From: Desulfosarcina widdelii
Lineage (GTDB): Bacteria; Desulfobacterota; Desulfobacteria; Desulfobacterales; Desulfosarcinaceae
Length of the DNA stretch: 64,000 nt
Assembly (NCBI RefSeq): GCF_009688965.1
Contig: NZ_AP021875.1
Span: 6,324,001 to 6,388,000 of the forward strand
Direction of reading: 5' to 3'
The notes under the pieces were generated by a model that saw only the letters and a list, made by a program, of their open reading frames with translations, made no database searches and had not been told where the DNA came from. Numbering within the stretch: position 1 is the stretch's first letter; the number at the start of each line of letters is the position of its first letter. Made by a program: the position numbers and the translations under genes. Below are positions 44,899 through 53,351 of the stretch, piece by piece.

Positions 44899-45077
44899 GG
44901 ATACGGGTCCTTGACACCCTGAAGGAAGGGGTCTGCTGTTGGGTTATCCGTCCAATAAAATACTTTATGTCCAGCGTTGCAGGCAGGATAAGGTGGAAGC
45001 CATCATTCGAGCACACATGAGAAGGCAACGGGACAATCAAATGCCTTTAGGGGCTGTCGGTCAGCCGGTTGATCGGA

Positions 45078-45115
45078 CATGCTGGCCGGTCTTTCATGTA
45101 GGACCGGCCAGCATG
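45078..45115 (-). terminator. strong 14-bp hairpin after dctP
   Basis: CATGCTGGCCGGTC (45078-45091) is the exact reverse complement of 45102-45115, with a ten-base loop. On the minus strand it follows the dctP gene by about a dozen bases and precedes the amidohydrolase. There is no uridine run after it, so an mRNA-stabilising or processing hairpin that favours high dctP expression is more likely than true termination. Confidence 0.6.
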
Positions 45116-45126
45116 CATCTGCCTAA

Positions 45127-46179
45127 CTAAATTCGACCGTTCATTTTCAACTGCTCTTTAAGCAGTTCGCCGGCTTTTGCGCAGTATTTGGGATCCTTTT
45201 TCGAATATTCATCGACAACTTCGATGGAGAATTTTCTCATCTGGGCGACCGTGTCTGCGTCCATATAGGAGAGTTCCCCCATTTTTTCCTTCTGGAATTT
45301 TTCAATATCGATAGAATCGTTGTATCCGGACCACCTCAGAAAATCGATGCCGGTGGAGGCGGCACATTCTTCGATGATGGCCTTGAAGTCGTCGGGAAGT
45401 TCGTCCCACTTTTTCTGGTTCATGATGATTTCGCCGTTGTTGATGCCGGCCAGATAGGGCAGGACGATATAGTCGGTCACCTCCTGGAACTTCATATCCC
45501 AGGCAGTGGAAACCGTTCCCCAGTGGGCGCCGTCACACACCCCGGTCTGCAGGGCCTGGTAGATCTCGGCACCGGGGAAGAATACCGGCGTGGCGCCGGC
45601 TTTCTGGAACACCTGGGCCGCGATTCCCGTACTCCGGACCTTGAAGCCTTTGAAGTCGTCCAGGGTGCGGATCGGCTTTCTGGAGTAAAGCGCCAGCCCC
45701 GTCATGGGCAGCGGTGCCACGAACCGGACATTGTGCTCGCCGTACGCCTGGCGAAAAATCTCGATGGCGCCCATGTCGTAGAAATAGGCATACATCTCGG
45801 CGGCCCGTTCCCATGTGAACAACTGGCCGTTGATGTGCCCGGCGACGGGCACCTTGCCGATCCAGTAGGCCGGCCAGATCAGCGAGATTTCGAACAGTCC
45901 GCGACCGATGGCCTCGAAGACGTCCTTGGTCGGTACGATCGCACCCGGAGGAAGCGGGGTGATATCCAGTTCGCCGCCCGTGGCCGCCCTGACCCGATCA
46001 CAGAACTTGACGTAGACGTCCTTGTAGTAGCCAACCCCGGTGGGCCAGTGGGTCTGCATCCGCCAGCGGATTTTTTTCGATTTGGCACTGGCCACCTTGG
46101 GAAAGACGGTCGCCGCACCGGCTGCGGCAGCAGCCACGCCGGCCTTGATCACGTTTCTTCTGCTGATGTTCTCTGCCAT
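45127..46179 (-). CDS. dctP: TRAP transporter substrate-binding protein (DctP/TakP type)
   Basis: A 350-residue periplasmic binding protein of the TRAP family. The N-terminus has a twin-arginine signal (SRRNVIKAG) followed by an Ala-rich hydrophobic stretch and AxA cleavage site near residue 32. DctP signatures: GAIVPTKDVFEAIGRGLFE and the C-terminal EKMGELSYMD; the W-rich EISLIWPAYWIG is TakP-like, suggesting 2-oxo or aromatic acid ligands. The small and large permeases lie some 5 kb upstream in transcription order, separated by a ligase, an SDR, UspA and a Cys protein. Tat export implies pre-folding. Confidence 0.9.
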   Translation of the reverse strand: MAENISRRNVIKAGVAAAAAGAATVFPKVASAKSKKIRWRMQTHWPTGVGYYKDVYVKFCDRVRAATGGELDITPLPPGAIVPTKDVFEAIGRGLFEISLIWPAYWIGKVPVAGHINGQLFTWERAAEMYAYFYDMGAIEIFRQAYGEHNVRFVAPLPMTGLALYSRKPIRTLDDFKGFKVRSTGIAAQVFQKAGATPVFFPGAEIYQALQTGVCDGAHWGTVSTAWDMKFQEVTDYIVLPYLAGINNGEIIMNQKKWDELPDDFKAIIEECAASTGIDFLRWSGYNDSIDIEKFQKEKMGELSYMDADTVAQMRKFSIEVVDEYSKKDPKYCAKAGELLKEQLKMNGRI

Positions 46180-46269
46180 CTGTTCTCTCCTCCTGTTGTG
46201 GGTTGTCGGTTGCCTCGTCCGAACCAGGCGCTGTCATTTCCTGTGAATAAATTGATCCTTTGCTCAGTT

Positions 46270-47934
46270 TCAACGATCCCGCAGTTCTCTGCGAAGCATC
46301 TTACCCGTGGTCGTTTTGGGAACGTCGTCGATGATTTCGACAATGCGGGGATACTTGTAGGCGGCCAGACGCTCCTTGCAGAATGCGATCAGTTCTTGCG
46401 GTGTGGTTTTGCCGATAAAATCATCGCTCAAAGAGACGAATGCCTTGACCGTTTCGCCGCGGTAGCTATCCGGCACACCGACTACGGCTGCTTCCTTGAC
46501 GCCGGGATGCTGGTACAGAACGTCTTCCACATCCCGGGGCCACACCTTGAAACCGGATACATTGATGAGATCTTTTTTTCGATCGACGATGTAACACCAA
46601 CCCTCAGCATCGATTTTGGCCACATCTCCCGTATGGAAGCGGCCATCCTTGATGGCATTGGCGGTCTCCTCCGGTTTTTGCCAGTAGCCGGAGATGATAC
46701 TCGGACCCCGCAGAACCAGTTCACCTTCCTCGCCGGGGTGCAGGACGGTCTCCGGGTTGTCCACATCCACCACCCAAGCCTCGATACCGGGAATGATCAG
46801 CCCGACGGAAAGTGCTCCGGACTCTTCGTCCACGGGTCCGTTTTTGCCCAAGGGAGCAATCGTGGCCGGAGACGCACTTTCGGTCAGTCCGTAAACATTG
46901 TAGATGGTCAGCCCCATGGCTTCCTGAAATTTTTCCACAGTGCTTGGTGAAACAGGAGCACCGCCGCTGTAAGCCTTTTTGAAATGAGAAATATTGAAGG
47001 ACTTCAACTTCGGATGATTGAGCAGGGCGATATAGACCGTGATGGAGGCCACCGTAAAGGTAACCCGGTGCTTTTCGATCAAACGCAAAACGTCAAGGGC
47101 ATCGAAGCGGTTGAACAGGACCATGGGAATGCCCATGTGAAACGCTATGGCCAGGTGGGCCACGATGCCGGTAATGTGAAACATGGGCGCGATGCCCAGT
47201 ACCACATCCGTTCCATCCATCCTGGCCGTCGATTCGTAAACCAGGCAGTTGTGATGAATGTTGGCGTGGGAAATCATGGCGCCCTTGGGCGGCCCCGTGG
47301 TTCCGGATGTATATACCAGATAGGCCAGGTCTTCGGGGGCCGGAGAAATCAGTTCTATTGTTTGATCCCCAAATTTTTCGATCAGGGCCATGAAATCCGA
47401 CGTTTCATCGAAAAGCGTCTTTTTTGCCGACTGTAATTGCTCAGGAACGCTATCTCCGGCACCCAGCAGGTCCAACGGCGAAGTTGTGATCACCGGACGC
47501 TGGCCCGCAGCAGCTTTAACCGTCTTTTCGTAGAGCGTATCCTCGCAAAAGACACCGGTCGCTCCGCTGTCGGAAAGCAGATGGTTCAAGTCCTTGGTGG
47601 TGTACATGGGGTTTACCGGCACAACGATGCCGCCGCGCATCCAGACTGCCAGGGCGCCGATGACGGCCTGCGGGACATTCTGGAGTACGAACAGCATCCG
47701 GTCTCCCTGCCCCAAGCCCGATTCGGCCAGCGCTGCCGCAAAGGCCGACGCCATCTTTTTCACCTGGGAAAAGCTGTAGACGGTATCGAAGTAGTAGATA
47801 CACGGGGCATCCGGGTTTTTCTCTACGGCTTTGTCGAACTTGGCCAATACACTTTCTTTGTGGGCCGTGAAGTCAGGGGAGAACCATTCGGGGTAGGTCC
47901 TCAGCCAGGGTTTGTCGTCATAATACGCGGTCAT
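46270..47934 (-). CDS. AMP-forming acyl-CoA ligase
   Basis: A 554-residue ANL-superfamily enzyme that activates a carboxylic acid to its CoA thioester with ATP. Core motifs: YTSGTTGPPKGAMISH (P-loop), the A5-type YGLTES and the C-terminal hinge GRFHTGDVAKIDAEGW and DRKKDLINVSGFKVWP with the catalytic Lys in GKMLRRELR at the end. The start at 47934 is the second of two adjacent ATGs and lies six bases after GAGGAGG; longer upstream frames have no support. Similar to long-chain or cyclohexane/aromatic acid ligases; substrate unknown. Presumably the entry step for the acid brought in by the TRAP transporter. Confidence 0.9.
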   Translation of the reverse strand: MTAYYDDKPWLRTYPEWFSPDFTAHKESVLAKFDKAVEKNPDAPCIYYFDTVYSFSQVKKMASAFAAALAESGLGQGDRMLFVLQNVPQAVIGALAVWMRGGIVVPVNPMYTTKDLNHLLSDSGATGVFCEDTLYEKTVKAAAGQRPVITTSPLDLLGAGDSVPEQLQSAKKTLFDETSDFMALIEKFGDQTIELISPAPEDLAYLVYTSGTTGPPKGAMISHANIHHNCLVYESTARMDGTDVVLGIAPMFHITGIVAHLAIAFHMGIPMVLFNRFDALDVLRLIEKHRVTFTVASITVYIALLNHPKLKSFNISHFKKAYSGGAPVSPSTVEKFQEAMGLTIYNVYGLTESASPATIAPLGKNGPVDEESGALSVGLIIPGIEAWVVDVDNPETVLHPGEEGELVLRGPSIISGYWQKPEETANAIKDGRFHTGDVAKIDAEGWCYIVDRKKDLINVSGFKVWPRDVEDVLYQHPGVKEAAVVGVPDSYRGETVKAFVSLSDDFIGKTTPQELIAFCKERLAAYKYPRIVEIIDDVPKTTTGKMLRRELRDR

Positions 47935-47956
47935 CATACGCCTCCTCGGTTTCTCG

Positions 47957-48721
47957 TCAGGCAATGGTCCAGCCGCCGTCGATGGCAATGCTCTGTCCGG
48001 TAATGAAATCCGAAGCCGGGCTCGCCAGGAAAACCACGACACCTTCAATCTCCTCCAAATGCCCCCAACGCCCCATGGGGGTCCGCGCATTGATGAAGTC
48101 GAATCTCTCTTTGTCGTTGCGGATCTGTTTGACCATGTCAGTCTCGAAGTAGGTCGGAGCAATGGCGTTGACGCGCACGCCCAATTTTGCCCATTCCAGG
48201 GCCATGATTTTCGTCATCTGTTCGACGCCGCCTTTTGCCGAAGCGTAGGCCAGTTGGTTGATGATAGCGATGCGTCCCAGGATCGAACTCATGTTGATCA
48301 CCTTGCCGTAGCCATTTTCGATCATCTGGGGGACGACGGCCTTGGCCACCAGGTAGTAGCCCTTCAGGTTGGTGTTGATCACCCGGTCCCACTCCTCTTC
48401 GGGAAATTCGAGGACCGGTACGCGGTAGTTGGTGCCAGCATTGTTGAACAAAATGTCAATCCGCCCGAAGTGATCGAGAATCTCCGCGACGCCTTTTTGA
48501 ACCGTCTCGGTGGAAGTGACTTCGAGCACAAAACCGGCTGCCCGGCTTCCCGCGGCATTGACCTTGGCGACCACTTTGTCGATGTCTTCACGGTTGCGTC
48601 CGCAAATGGCAATGTCCGCTCCCGCCTTGGCCATCGCCATCGCCGCGGCTTCACCGAGACCTTTTGAACTGCCGGTCACCATGGCCACCTTGCCTTTAAG
48701 ACTGAACTTTTCTAGACTCAT
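47957..48721 (-). CDS. short-chain dehydrogenase/reductase (SDR)
   Basis: A 254-residue classical SDR. NAD(P)-binding motif VTGSSKGLGEAAA, the NNAG motif FNNAGTNYR, active-site Ser in INMSSILG, and Tyr-x-x-x-Lys in YASAKGG are all intact, as is the IAPTYFETDM C-terminal segment. A 3-hydroxyacyl-CoA or alcohol dehydrogenase step is plausible. It contrasts with the degenerate SDR halves in the two TetR fusions upstream. GAGGAGC precedes the ATG at 48721; the acyl-CoA ligase follows 22 bases later. Confidence 0.9.
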   Translation of the reverse strand: MSLEKFSLKGKVAMVTGSSKGLGEAAAMAMAKAGADIAICGRNREDIDKVVAKVNAAGSRAAGFVLEVTSTETVQKGVAEILDHFGRIDILFNNAGTNYRVPVLEFPEEEWDRVINTNLKGYYLVAKAVVPQMIENGYGKVINMSSILGRIAIINQLAYASAKGGVEQMTKIMALEWAKLGVRVNAIAPTYFETDMVKQIRNDKERFDFINARTPMGRWGHLEEIEGVVVFLASPASDFITGQSIAIDGGWTIA

Positions 48722-48818
48722 GACATGCTCCTCAGGTAAATTTCAGCAATACTGCCGATCATTGAAATAGGAAAAAGGGAGATTTCCTGTCTTTTCGAAA
48801 GCAGGACAATCTTTTGAC

Positions 48819-49322
48819 TCATTTCGGCGGTGCCACAATGACCAATGTATCGGAATAACGCAAAACGCCTTTGACCACGCTGCCTAGCATCGCTTCGGCA
48901 ATTCTGCCCCTGCGGGTCGATCCCATGACGATCGCATCGCAATTCATCTCTTTGGCGGTCGAAATGATGGTTTCGATTACATTGCCTTCCAGGACGCGAA
49001 TATCCGTGTCAATCGTTACCCGGTCGACGGATTCTTCGAAGGCAGTCTGACAAAAGCGGTTCAATTCGGTCTCCAGCATCCGGATCTCCGTTTTTTTACC
49101 AATGAGGGTGCTCTGGGCGCTTTCGGTCGTCTGCTTTCTGATTTTCTGAATTGTTTCCTCGTCTATAAATGCCCTGGCCCCCTTGGGCAGATCCTCCATG
49201 ACATGCAAAAATACGATAGAGGCGCAAAATTTACTCGCCAGCATCGTTGCATACTGGAAGGCATGCCGCGAGGTTTCGGTAAGATCGGAGCTAAAAAGAA
49301 TTTTCTTGATTTGAGGCTGCAT
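48819..49322 (-). CDS. universal stress protein (UspA family)
   Basis: A 167-residue UspA-like protein with an N-terminal IKKILFSSDLTETSRHAFQYA strand-helix and the nucleotide-binding C-terminal motif MGSTRRGRIAEAMLGSVVKGVLR. Such proteins bind ATP or AMP and often modulate neighbours; UspA genes are common in TRAP transporter clusters. The start at 49322 follows AAGGAAGCC; a 13-codon upstream frame overlaps nothing but lacks support. Sits between the SDR and a C_GCAxxG_C_C protein. Confidence 0.85.
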   Translation of the reverse strand: MQPQIKKILFSSDLTETSRHAFQYATMLASKFCASIVFLHVMEDLPKGARAFIDEETIQKIRKQTTESAQSTLIGKKTEIRMLETELNRFCQTAFEESVDRVTIDTDIRVLEGNVIETIISTAKEMNCDAIVMGSTRRGRIAEAMLGSVVKGVLRYSDTLVIVAPPK

Positions 49323-49366
49323 GGATTTGGCTTCCTTTAAGCGATAAAATAATGGTTGCACGTTCT

Positions 49367-49915
49367 TCAGCTTTGGTAGGAAAACTTGCGTCCCTGGACC
49401 TCAGCTTCGGCCACGATAAGTTCGGCTGTCCACCTGGCCGCTTTTCCTACCACTTGCGGGCACTTGGTTGAGTGTCCGCCGGCTTCGAGAAACTGATCCC
49501 ACTCGTCGGGATTATTCAGTCGGTACGCCTTTCCCAGGACTTTTTCATGAATATTTTTACAAACCGAAGAACCGTATTCTTCGACGAATCGTTCGTGCAG
49601 GCGGTTGGCCAGGCGGTAGGAACAGAAGCGAAGGCCCTCCTTGTCGGCCAGGTTGTCCAACTCACGACCAAACAGCAGCCCCATGGCCATGACTCCGCCG
49701 GTAAGACCGCCGCATGACCCTTCGATGGAAAGCCCCACTCCACCGCCAAGCCCTGTGGCGGACTTGAATGCCCCGTGATCCCTGAGAAAAGGAAAGCATT
49801 CCATCAGCGCACCGAGTACACACTGGGCGCATCCGTGGTATTCCTTTTCGAATTGATACGCCCGTTTTTCCACGGCATCGAACAATTCCTTTTGTGATCG
49901 GTAGGGCAGTTGCAT
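49367..49915 (-). CDS. C_GCAxxG_C_C family protein
   Basis: A 182-residue redox or metal-binding protein of the C_GCAxxG_C_C family. Motifs: HGCAQCVLGALMECF near residue 26 (the GCAxxG-like core), GGGVGLSIEGSCGGLTGG, and later Cys residues at CSYR and VCKNI. Function unknown; found in anaerobes and often near transporters and oxidoreductases. Start at 49915 follows GGAGG; the long upstream frame in the same phase runs antisense-like through dctM and is rejected. Confidence 0.8.
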   Translation of the reverse strand: MQLPYRSQKELFDAVEKRAYQFEKEYHGCAQCVLGALMECFPFLRDHGAFKSATGLGGGVGLSIEGSCGGLTGGVMAMGLLFGRELDNLADKEGLRFCSYRLANRLHERFVEEYGSSVCKNIHEKVLGKAYRLNNPDEWDQFLEAGGHSTKCPQVVGKAARWTAELIVAEAEVQGRKFSYQS

Positions 49916-49959
49916 TGTCGCCTCCTGATTTGTTTTTGTTTCGACCTTTTTCTCGGTTC

Positions 49960-51270
49960 TCAGTGCACGTTCATGTGTTCCGGCAGCCATGTGACGAATC
50001 CGGGAAACACCATCATGAAAACCAGCGATGCAACCATGATGGCAATAAACGGAAGTACACTGCGGAAGATGATCTTCATCTCTGTTTCCGGGCTCAATGA
50101 TTTCAGGTAGAAAAGGTTGTATCCGAATGGCGGGGTTATATATCCGATGCAAAGGGCGATATTGAAGACCACTCCGTACCATATCGGGTCGAATCCCATG
50201 GCGCTGACCACCGGATAAAAAAGCGGCAGACAGAGCAAAATGATGCCCATGGGATCGAGAAACATTCCCAGCAGCAAGATGGCGCCCTGGAGGACGAAAA
50301 TCAAAACCCAGGGGCTGACATTCAGGTTCATGAGCATGCTCTGAACAAAATAGATTCCGCCTCCTCCGCTGTATATGGCGACGAAGCCGGATGCTCCGAA
50401 CATGATCCAGAGCACCATTCCGGTGATGCTGGCGGTCTGGTAGGCCGTCTCCTTGAAAAACGTCCAGTTGAATTCTCCCCGGATGATTACGCACAGCAGC
50501 ACGGCCAGCGCGCCTACCGAAGACGCTTCCGTGGGCGTGGCAATCCCAAAAAAGAGCGATCCGAGAATCGACAGGATGATCAGGGTGGGCAGCGCGACCG
50601 ACTTCAAGGCGCGTAGCTTCTCCTGCATGCTGGGGGTTTCTTCCAAGGCCGGACAAAGATCGGGCTGAAGCCAGGCGCGGACCACAATATAGATCATAAA
50701 CAGGATGACAATGCCGACGCCGGCGACAAGCCCCCCGGCGAACAGTTTTCCGATCGACTGGCCGGTCATCATTCCAATAACGATCAGGGTGATACTTGGC
50801 GGGATCAGAATCCCGAGCGTGCCTGCGGAGCCGATCGATCCGAAGATGATTGTCTCACGATATTTGCGCTGCCGCATGGGAGGAATTGCCACCAGACCCG
50901 TTGTTACCGTCGATGCCGAGCAGTTGCCGGTCATGGCGGAAAGGGCGGCTGCGAAACCGCAGGTGCCGACCGCCAGTCCGCCCCGCAGACGGCCTGACCA
51001 GAGGTAGAAGGCATCGTACATGTCTTCGGCGATTTTCGACTTGGAAAGCGCCACACCGATAAAAACGAACAGGGGAACGGCGGCCAGAAGCAGCATCCAC
51101 ATGTAATTGAAAACGCCCGTCACAATCGGCATCAAACCGGCGGGTCCCCACATGAGAAGTGCCGTGATGACCCCGATGGATCCGAGAGCGAAGGCCAGAG
51201 AGACGCCAAACATGATGCACAGCACGAGAGATCCGAACATGCCGATGGTAAGTAAGACTTCAGGACTCAT
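49960..51270 (-). CDS. dctM: TRAP transporter large permease (DctM)
   Basis: A 436-residue integral membrane protein of about 12 helices. Family motifs: TGNCSASTVTTGLVAIPPM, FGSIGSAGTLGILIPPSI (the first conserved GxLxPPS-like motif) and the matching VFNIALCIGYITPPFGYNLFY in the second half. Starts 11 bases inside the dctQ 3' end, so translation is coupled. Transports the substrate with Na+ or H+ together with DctQ and the distant DctP. Confidence 0.92.
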   Translation of the reverse strand: MSPEVLLTIGMFGSLVLCIMFGVSLAFALGSIGVITALLMWGPAGLMPIVTGVFNYMWMLLLAAVPLFVFIGVALSKSKIAEDMYDAFYLWSGRLRGGLAVGTCGFAAALSAMTGNCSASTVTTGLVAIPPMRQRKYRETIIFGSIGSAGTLGILIPPSITLIVIGMMTGQSIGKLFAGGLVAGVGIVILFMIYIVVRAWLQPDLCPALEETPSMQEKLRALKSVALPTLIILSILGSLFFGIATPTEASSVGALAVLLCVIIRGEFNWTFFKETAYQTASITGMVLWIMFGASGFVAIYSGGGGIYFVQSMLMNLNVSPWVLIFVLQGAILLLGMFLDPMGIILLCLPLFYPVVSAMGFDPIWYGVVFNIALCIGYITPPFGYNLFYLKSLSPETEMKIIFRSVLPFIAIMVASLVFMMVFPGFVTWLPEHMNVH

Positions 51271-51766
51271 ATTTCACCCCCTTTACCAGTGTGATGCAGG
51301 ACATGGTAATTCTGGAAATTCCCTGGAGCAGGATCAGCACGACCCCCACGACAAGCAGAAATTTGACCGGATAGACTGGATGGGCCAATGCCATTTCGTC
51401 CGCCTCGCGAATTGCCCAGGAATTGGCAAAAAAGGTGATCCCTTCCTTGACGAGAACCGTTGCCCATAGAATCAACAGCGCATAGTTCACGATATCCAGG
51501 AACGCCCGTACCCGAAGGGAGAATCTCTGATAAATGATGTCGACCCGGACATGGGCGTCTTTCAAGAGTGTAAAGGCCCCCACCAGGATGAAGTAGCTGC
51601 CGAACAGCCGTTGGGAATAACCGTGCGCCCAAACGGTCGGCGAGTCGAAAAAGTACCGCGCAACGACCTCGAAAACGAGCATCAGGATCCCGGCATAGAT
51701 CACGAATGAGACAATCTTGCCCGACCATTCGCTGATGCTGTCGATGGTTAGAAATAGCTTCCTCAT
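51260..51766 (-). CDS. dctQ: TRAP transporter small permease (DctQ)
   Basis: A 168-residue membrane protein with four helices, the third following VKEGITFFANS. ARYFFDSPTVWAHGYSQRLFG near residues 36-56 is the typical DctQ motif, and AHVRVDIIYQRFSLR the conserved loop. It overlaps dctM by 11 bases. Confidence 0.9.
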   Translation of the reverse strand: MRKLFLTIDSISEWSGKIVSFVIYAGILMLVFEVVARYFFDSPTVWAHGYSQRLFGSYFILVGAFTLLKDAHVRVDIIYQRFSLRVRAFLDIVNYALLILWATVLVKEGITFFANSWAIREADEMALAHPVYPVKFLLVVGVVLILLQGISRITMSCITLVKGVKYES

Positions 51767-51840
51767 GTTGATCCTCTCCCCCCTCTTGAATTGTCGACGC
51801 GATGATGAAATGACAGCCGGCCGCGACCGGTCCTGTTCGT

Positions 51841-53328
51841 TCAGGCGATGCCGGTAAAATCTGGCTTGCTGTCGCGCATCGAAGAATCGTCCAGCGACTC
51901 GTCGATTCCGGCCAGGTACCTGGCCAGGCGTTTTTTATCTTCGAAATTGTATCCGATGTTCAGGGCAATGGTTTCCATGATCGGAGAGCCCCCTCCATGG
52001 ACCCCGGCGATTTTGTACCAGGAGGCCATGCTTGAAGCGCCGACGTTTTCGACGAACTGCCAGATTTTGCAGGACGTTTCGGGTGACAGCTTCGGATTTC
52101 TCAGTATGAAGCGCTCCAATGCCTCCTTGTTTTCGCCTTTGTCGAAATCTTCGTTGAACGGCATGGTGACCGCGATGCCGCCTGCAATTTCGGTGAGAAG
52201 GTTGTATTCGTGGTAAATGGTTTCACCGGTCAGCCGTCTTCCCACATTGGCGTAGATTTCGTTGGGAAAGAAAACCCCGCTGGCGGTTTTCTCGCCGAAT
52301 ACCGCTGCAGCAATGCCGGCGGCATACGCCAGTTCCGCTGCCCCGGCAAACTCGGAGAGTTTTTCCTTTATATGGCTGGCTTTTTCGATATTGTTGGCCT
52401 CCGCGGCAAGTGCTGCAGCACCGCACAAAATATCGGAGACCGCCGGTTTGCACCCGCTGTAGCTGTGTCGATGAGAGTCGGCGAAAAGGAGCGCAAGCCG
52501 CCTGCCGAACTGCCACTCTCCGCACATGAAAACCCTTTCCCTGGGTACGAATACATTGTCGAAAAAGACAATGCAGTCCGATACGCCATAACGGCAAAAG
52601 GGACCCGCCTTGGGGTTGTCCTTTTCCCGAAGCCACACCGGTCTTGTGATCAGCTTCAATCCTTCCACATCGGCGGGTACAGCGAATGCGACGGCAAAAT
52701 TGCGGTCTTCCTCTCCCAGCGCCCGCGTCGGTAAAGCGATAATTTCGTCCGCATAGGGGGCTTGAGTAATGGACATCTTGAAACCGGAAACGACAATGCC
52801 ATCCTTGCGCTCCTCGACGATATGCAGGTAGGCATCGGGGTCCTGCTGCTCACTAGGACGCTTCATGCGGTCGCCCTTGCTGTCTGTCTGGGCGCAGCAT
52901 CCGTCCAAATCCTTTTGGTGATAGACTTTGAGGTAGTCGGTGAAGCGGCGGTGGTATTCGGTGCCGTTGGCATCGTCCATTTCACGAGTGCAGATCGCCA
53001 GGGCGTTGATGGCATCATGTCCCATACAGCGCTGAATGCAGCCGCCGGCGCGGCGGGCCCCAAGACGGATCAGCTTCTGCTTTTGAATCAAATCGTGAGG
53101 GTTTTGAGGCAGGTGCGCCCATCGGTTGATTTCCTCACCGGTCACCGGTGAGATAGCGGTTGCGACCCCCTTCCACTCAGGATCCCGGGCCAGATCGAAA
53201 GTGATGTCGAGAACACTGATTCCCGGTCTTAGTCTCGGGTCGTCCCGACCGACACACTCGCCACCGATATAGATATTTGACCGCATGGCAAAAAGATCGT
53301 CATGGTACTGCTCTTTTGTTCTCAGCAA
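51841..53328 (-). CDS. 4-hydroxybutyryl-CoA dehydratase-family enzyme, copy 2
   Basis: A 495-residue homologue of the enzyme at 41163-42620. Cluster ligands C97 and C101 (CIQRC), H286 and C293 (HRHSYSGCK, seven apart) and Lys294 are all present, so it too should carry the [4Fe-4S]-FAD dehydratase centre. The two copies are clearly divergent (for example HRHSYSG against HRANYGA), which suggests different substrates or halves of one pathway. The start is a TTG at 53328, six bases after AAGGAG; the resulting MLRTKEQY matches how known family members begin. It is the first enzyme gene after the TetR-SDR regulators. Confidence 0.85.
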   Translation of the reverse strand: MLRTKEQYHDDLFAMRSNIYIGGECVGRDDPRLRPGISVLDITFDLARDPEWKGVATAISPVTGEEINRWAHLPQNPHDLIQKQKLIRLGARRAGGCIQRCMGHDAINALAICTREMDDANGTEYHRRFTDYLKVYHQKDLDGCCAQTDSKGDRMKRPSEQQDPDAYLHIVEERKDGIVVSGFKMSITQAPYADEIIALPTRALGEEDRNFAVAFAVPADVEGLKLITRPVWLREKDNPKAGPFCRYGVSDCIVFFDNVFVPRERVFMCGEWQFGRRLALLFADSHRHSYSGCKPAVSDILCGAAALAAEANNIEKASHIKEKLSEFAGAAELAYAAGIAAAVFGEKTASGVFFPNEIYANVGRRLTGETIYHEYNLLTEIAGGIAVTMPFNEDFDKGENKEALERFILRNPKLSPETSCKIWQFVENVGASSMASWYKIAGVHGGGSPIMETIALNIGYNFEDKKRLARYLAGIDESLDDSSMRDSKPDFTGIA

Positions 53329-53351
53329 AGCCGGCTCCTTATAAGCGTTGG

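Noticed and set aside
47935..48162. upstream extension of the acyl-CoA ligase frame
   Set aside because: It overlaps the SDR gene and lacks a ribosome-binding site, unlike the ATG at 47934.
49916..50656. upstream extension of the C_GCAxxG_C_C frame
   Set aside because: It lies inside dctM in another frame and has no family similarity.
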